DNA of 7,252 nucleotides from Chitinophagales bacterium (GTDB lineage: Bacteria > Bacteroidota > Bacteroidia > Chitinophagales > JADIYW01), in assembly GCA_020848315.1 (NCBI GenBank), contig JADLAH010000124.1:1-7252 (forward strand). The letters are read 5' to 3'. Of this stretch, positions 5,304 to 7,252 are shown one piece after another. How positions within the stretch are numbered: the stretch's first letter is position 1; each line of letters starts with the position of its first letter. Made by a program: the position numbers and the translations under genes. The notes beneath the pieces were generated by a model. The model was not told the origin of the DNA, made no database searches, and saw only the letters and a program-made list of their open reading frames with translations.

Positions 5304-7252
5304 ATGATATACGATTTTTCGTCCATAGAACAACAAGCCCGCAAGAAATGGGCGGATATGCAGGTGTACAAAGTGTCTTCTGTTTCCGATAAACCTAAGT
5401 ATTACGTACTGGATATGTTTCCGTATCCGAGTGGCGCGGGTTTGCATGTCGGCCATCCGCTGGGTTATATTTTTTCCGATATCTTCGCACGCTACAAACG
5501 CATGAAGGGATTTAATGTCCTGCATCCGATGGGCTTTGATGCCTTTGGTTTGCCGGCAGAGCAATATGCCATCCAGACGGGACAGCATCCGGAAAAAACG
5601 ACGAAAGACAATATTGCCACTTATCAGAAACAACTCGAGAAAATCGGATTCAGCTACGACTGGAGCCGTCAGGTATCCACCTGTGAACCGGATTATTACA
5701 AATGGACGCAATGGATTTTCCTGCAATTATACAATTCATGGTACAATCTCGCGGAAGACAAAGCGAATGCTATCACTGCGTTGATAGCCATTTTTGAAAA
5801 AGAAGGTAATCACACTGTAAAAGCGGCTTGCGACGATCAGGTGCGCAAGTTTACAGCCGCCGAGTGGGCGACTTTTTCAACGAAAGAAAAACAGGATATC
5901 CTGATGGACTATCGCCTCGCTTTCCAGAAGGAATCTTTCGTCAACTGGTGTCCCGCGCTGGGCACGGTACTTGCCAATGATGAAATCGTCAACGGTGTTT
6001 CCGAACGCGGTGGTCATCCGGTAGAAAAGAAAAAAATGTCGCAGTGGTTCCTGCGCATCACCGCGTATGCCGACCGTTTGCTGAGCGGACTCGATACACT
6101 CGACTGGAGCGATTCCATGAAAGATATGCAGCGCAACTGGATTGGAAAATCTACCGGTGCGATGGTGTCATTCGCCCTCGAGCAGCATGCCGGAAAAATT
6201 GATGTGTTCACCACGCGTGTAGATACCATTTATGGGGTTACATTTCTGGTGATTGCACCGGAGCATGAACTCGTTGCGCAAATCACCACTGATGAATACA
6301 AAGATGCTGTCGCACAATATGTGAAAACCTGTGCCGCCAAATCCGATATCGAACGACAAGCGGAAAAGGTGGTGTCGGGCCAGTTTACCGGCGCCTATGT
6401 GCTGCATCCTTTCACCGGAGTGAAAGTGCCGGTGTACATCGCGGACTATGTGTTGGCCGGCTACGGAACAGGTGCCGTCATGGCGGTGCCGAGCGGCGAC
6501 CAACGCGATTATCTTTTTGCCAAAAAGTTTGATTTGCCCATTATTCCGATTCTGGATGCGCAGCAAAATCTGGATACGGAGGCCGATCCGACCAAAGAAG
6601 GACGATATATCAATTCCGGCAGCATCAACGGCATGCAGTACAAGGAAGCCACCGCCGCACTGATACAACAGCTCGAAGAAAAGGGGATGGGCTACGGCAA
6701 GATCCAGTACAAAATGCGCGATGCCGGCTATTCCCGTCAGCGCTATTGGGGCGAACCGTTTCCGGTGTATTACGATCAGGATGGCATCATTCATACGATA
6801 CCGGAAGATAAGCTGCCTGTAACTTTGCCGCAGGTGGATTCCTACAAACCAACCGGTACGGGGGAGAGTCCGCTGGCTAATGCCAAAGACTGGGAAAAAC
6901 AACTGGGGTTGCCGGAAGGCTGCAAAATGGAAACCGACACCATGCCCGGTTACGCGGGCAGTTCCTGGTATTTCCTGCGCTATATGGATCCGCAAAATAG
7001 CAGCGAATTGGTGAGCAAAGAAGCCCAGGAATACTGGCAGAATGTCGATTTTTATGTGGGTGGTTCCGAGCACGCGGTAGGCCATTTACTGTATTCCCGT
7101 TTCTGGCACAAATTCCTGAAAGATATCGGCAAAGTCAGCACCGAAGAGCCCTTCAAAAAAATGGTGAATCAGGGGATGATACAGGGAGTGAGTAAGTTTG
7201 TATATAGAGTTATGTGGGGTGGAATTGCTCCTGCAGACTTTGATTTTTCAAA
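5304..7252 (+). CDS. leuS: Leucyl-tRNA synthetase, N-terminal 649 residues (3' end outside window)
   Basis: This class Ia synthetase charges tRNA-Leu and edits mischarged tRNA. The frame is open from the ATG at 5304 to the window edge. Landmarks in order are YYVLDMFPYPSGAGLHVGH (33-51, HIGH motif HVGH at 48-51), HPMGFDAFGLPAEQYA, NWCPALGTVLANDE (214-227), QRNWIGKSTG, the CP1 editing-site threonine motif TTRVDTIYG (303-311), GTGAVMAVPSGDQRD (388-402, with Asp399 and Asp402), YSRQRYWGEPFP, MPGYAGSSWYFLRY and YVGGSEHAVGHLLYSRFWHK (584-603). The KMSKS loop, anticodon-binding domain and C terminus lie beyond the window. Compared with E. coli there is an insertion of about 50 residues (roughly 150-202), and the zinc cysteines after NWCP are missing; both fit Bacteroidota LeuRS. 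The last 20 codons (VSKFVYRVMWGG onward) are AT-richer and fall where this clade has extra sequence. Confidence 0.96.
   Translation, partial: MIYDFSSIEQQARKKWADMQVYKVSSVSDKPKYYVLDMFPYPSGAGLHVGHPLGYIFSDIFARYKRMKGFNVLHPMGFDAFGLPAEQYAIQTGQHPEKTTKDNIATYQKQLEKIGFSYDWSRQVSTCEPDYYKWTQWIFLQLYNSWYNLAEDKANAITALIAIFEKEGNHTVKAACDDQVRKFTAAEWATFSTKEKQDILMDYRLAFQKESFVNWCPALGTVLANDEIVNGVSERGGHPVEKKKMSQWFLRITAYADRLLSGLDTLDWSDSMKDMQRNWIGKSTGAMVSFALEQHAGKIDVFTTRVDTIYGVTFLVIAPEHELVAQITTDEYKDAVAQYVKTCAAKSDIERQAEKVVSGQFTGAYVLHPFTGVKVPVYIADYVLAGYGTGAVMAVPSGDQRDYLFAKKFDLPIIPILDAQQNLDTEADPTKEGRYINSGSINGMQYKEATAALIQQLEEKGMGYGKIQYKMRDAGYSRQRYWGEPFPVYYDQDGIIHTIPEDKLPVTLPQVDSYKPTGTGESPLANAKDWEKQLGLPEGCKMETDTMPGYAGSSWYFLRYMDPQNSSELVSKEAQEYWQNVDFYVGGSEHAVGHLLYSRFWHKFLKDIGKVSTEEPFKKMVNQGMIQGVSKFVYRVMWGGIAPADFDFS

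Noticed and set aside
6168..7085. A 305-codon open frame on the minus strand, antisense to leuS.
   Set aside because: Its translation shows no recognisable family and has the His/Phe/Arg/Ile-rich composition of a frame mirrored from a constrained gene. The plus strand carries unmistakable LeuRS motifs throughout the same interval.
1..7252. CRISPR arrays, insertion sequences, tRNA/rRNA genes, phage genes or defence cassettes.
   Set aside because: No spaced repeats, transposase motifs, terminal inverted repeats, cloverleaf sequences or integrase/nuclease domains were seen on either strand.

Overview
The window looks like an ordinary chromosomal core region of a member of the Bacteroidota, possibly a Chitinophagaceae/Sphingobacteriia-like lineage (the lower rank is inference). 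Four things point this way. The minus-strand cluster ftsX–DUF3098–uppP–truB–ribF is a Bacteroidota-type gene order, and DUF3098 is, from memory, largely confined to that phylum. Start codons lack Shine-Dalgarno sequences. TAnnTTTG-like -7 elements sit just upstream of several starts. The LeuRS has a Bacteroidota-type insertion and a degenerate zinc module.

Layout: 1-199 (+) is the C-terminal end of a TolC-family outer-membrane efflux protein. It converges, with only 2 nt between the stop codons, on a five-gene minus-strand operon at 3937-202. In transcription order this is ftsX (division-associated permease-like protein), a small two-TM DUF3098 protein, uppP (undecaprenyl-diphosphatase), truB (tRNA pseudouridine-55 synthase) and ribF (riboflavin kinase/FAD synthetase). 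A 78-nt divergent intergenic region separates ftsX from a plus-strand transglutaminase-like gene (4016-4681). Next come a small helical, probably coiled-coil protein of unknown function (4774-5157), a clear intrinsic terminator (5184-5210), and the first 649 codons of leuS (5304 to the window end, open at the edge).

How the genes fit together: the operon joins envelope functions (FtsX, DUF3098, and UppP recycling the lipid carrier for peptidoglycan) with housekeeping RNA modification and flavin cofactor synthesis. Gaps of 3, 18, 5 and 35 nt imply one transcript. Its most informative unknown is DUF3098, placed between a division protein and a cell-wall lipid enzyme. The plus-strand transglutaminase-like and coiled-coil genes are the least explained. 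The former seems to have Thr where the catalytic Asp of the transglutaminase triad normally lies, and may be transcribed without a leader.

I found no mobile element, CRISPR array, tRNA/rRNA gene, phage gene or defence cassette. No gene-free stretch exceeds about 150 bases. I see no convincing previously undescribed multi-gene system here; the findings are modest and ranked accordingly.
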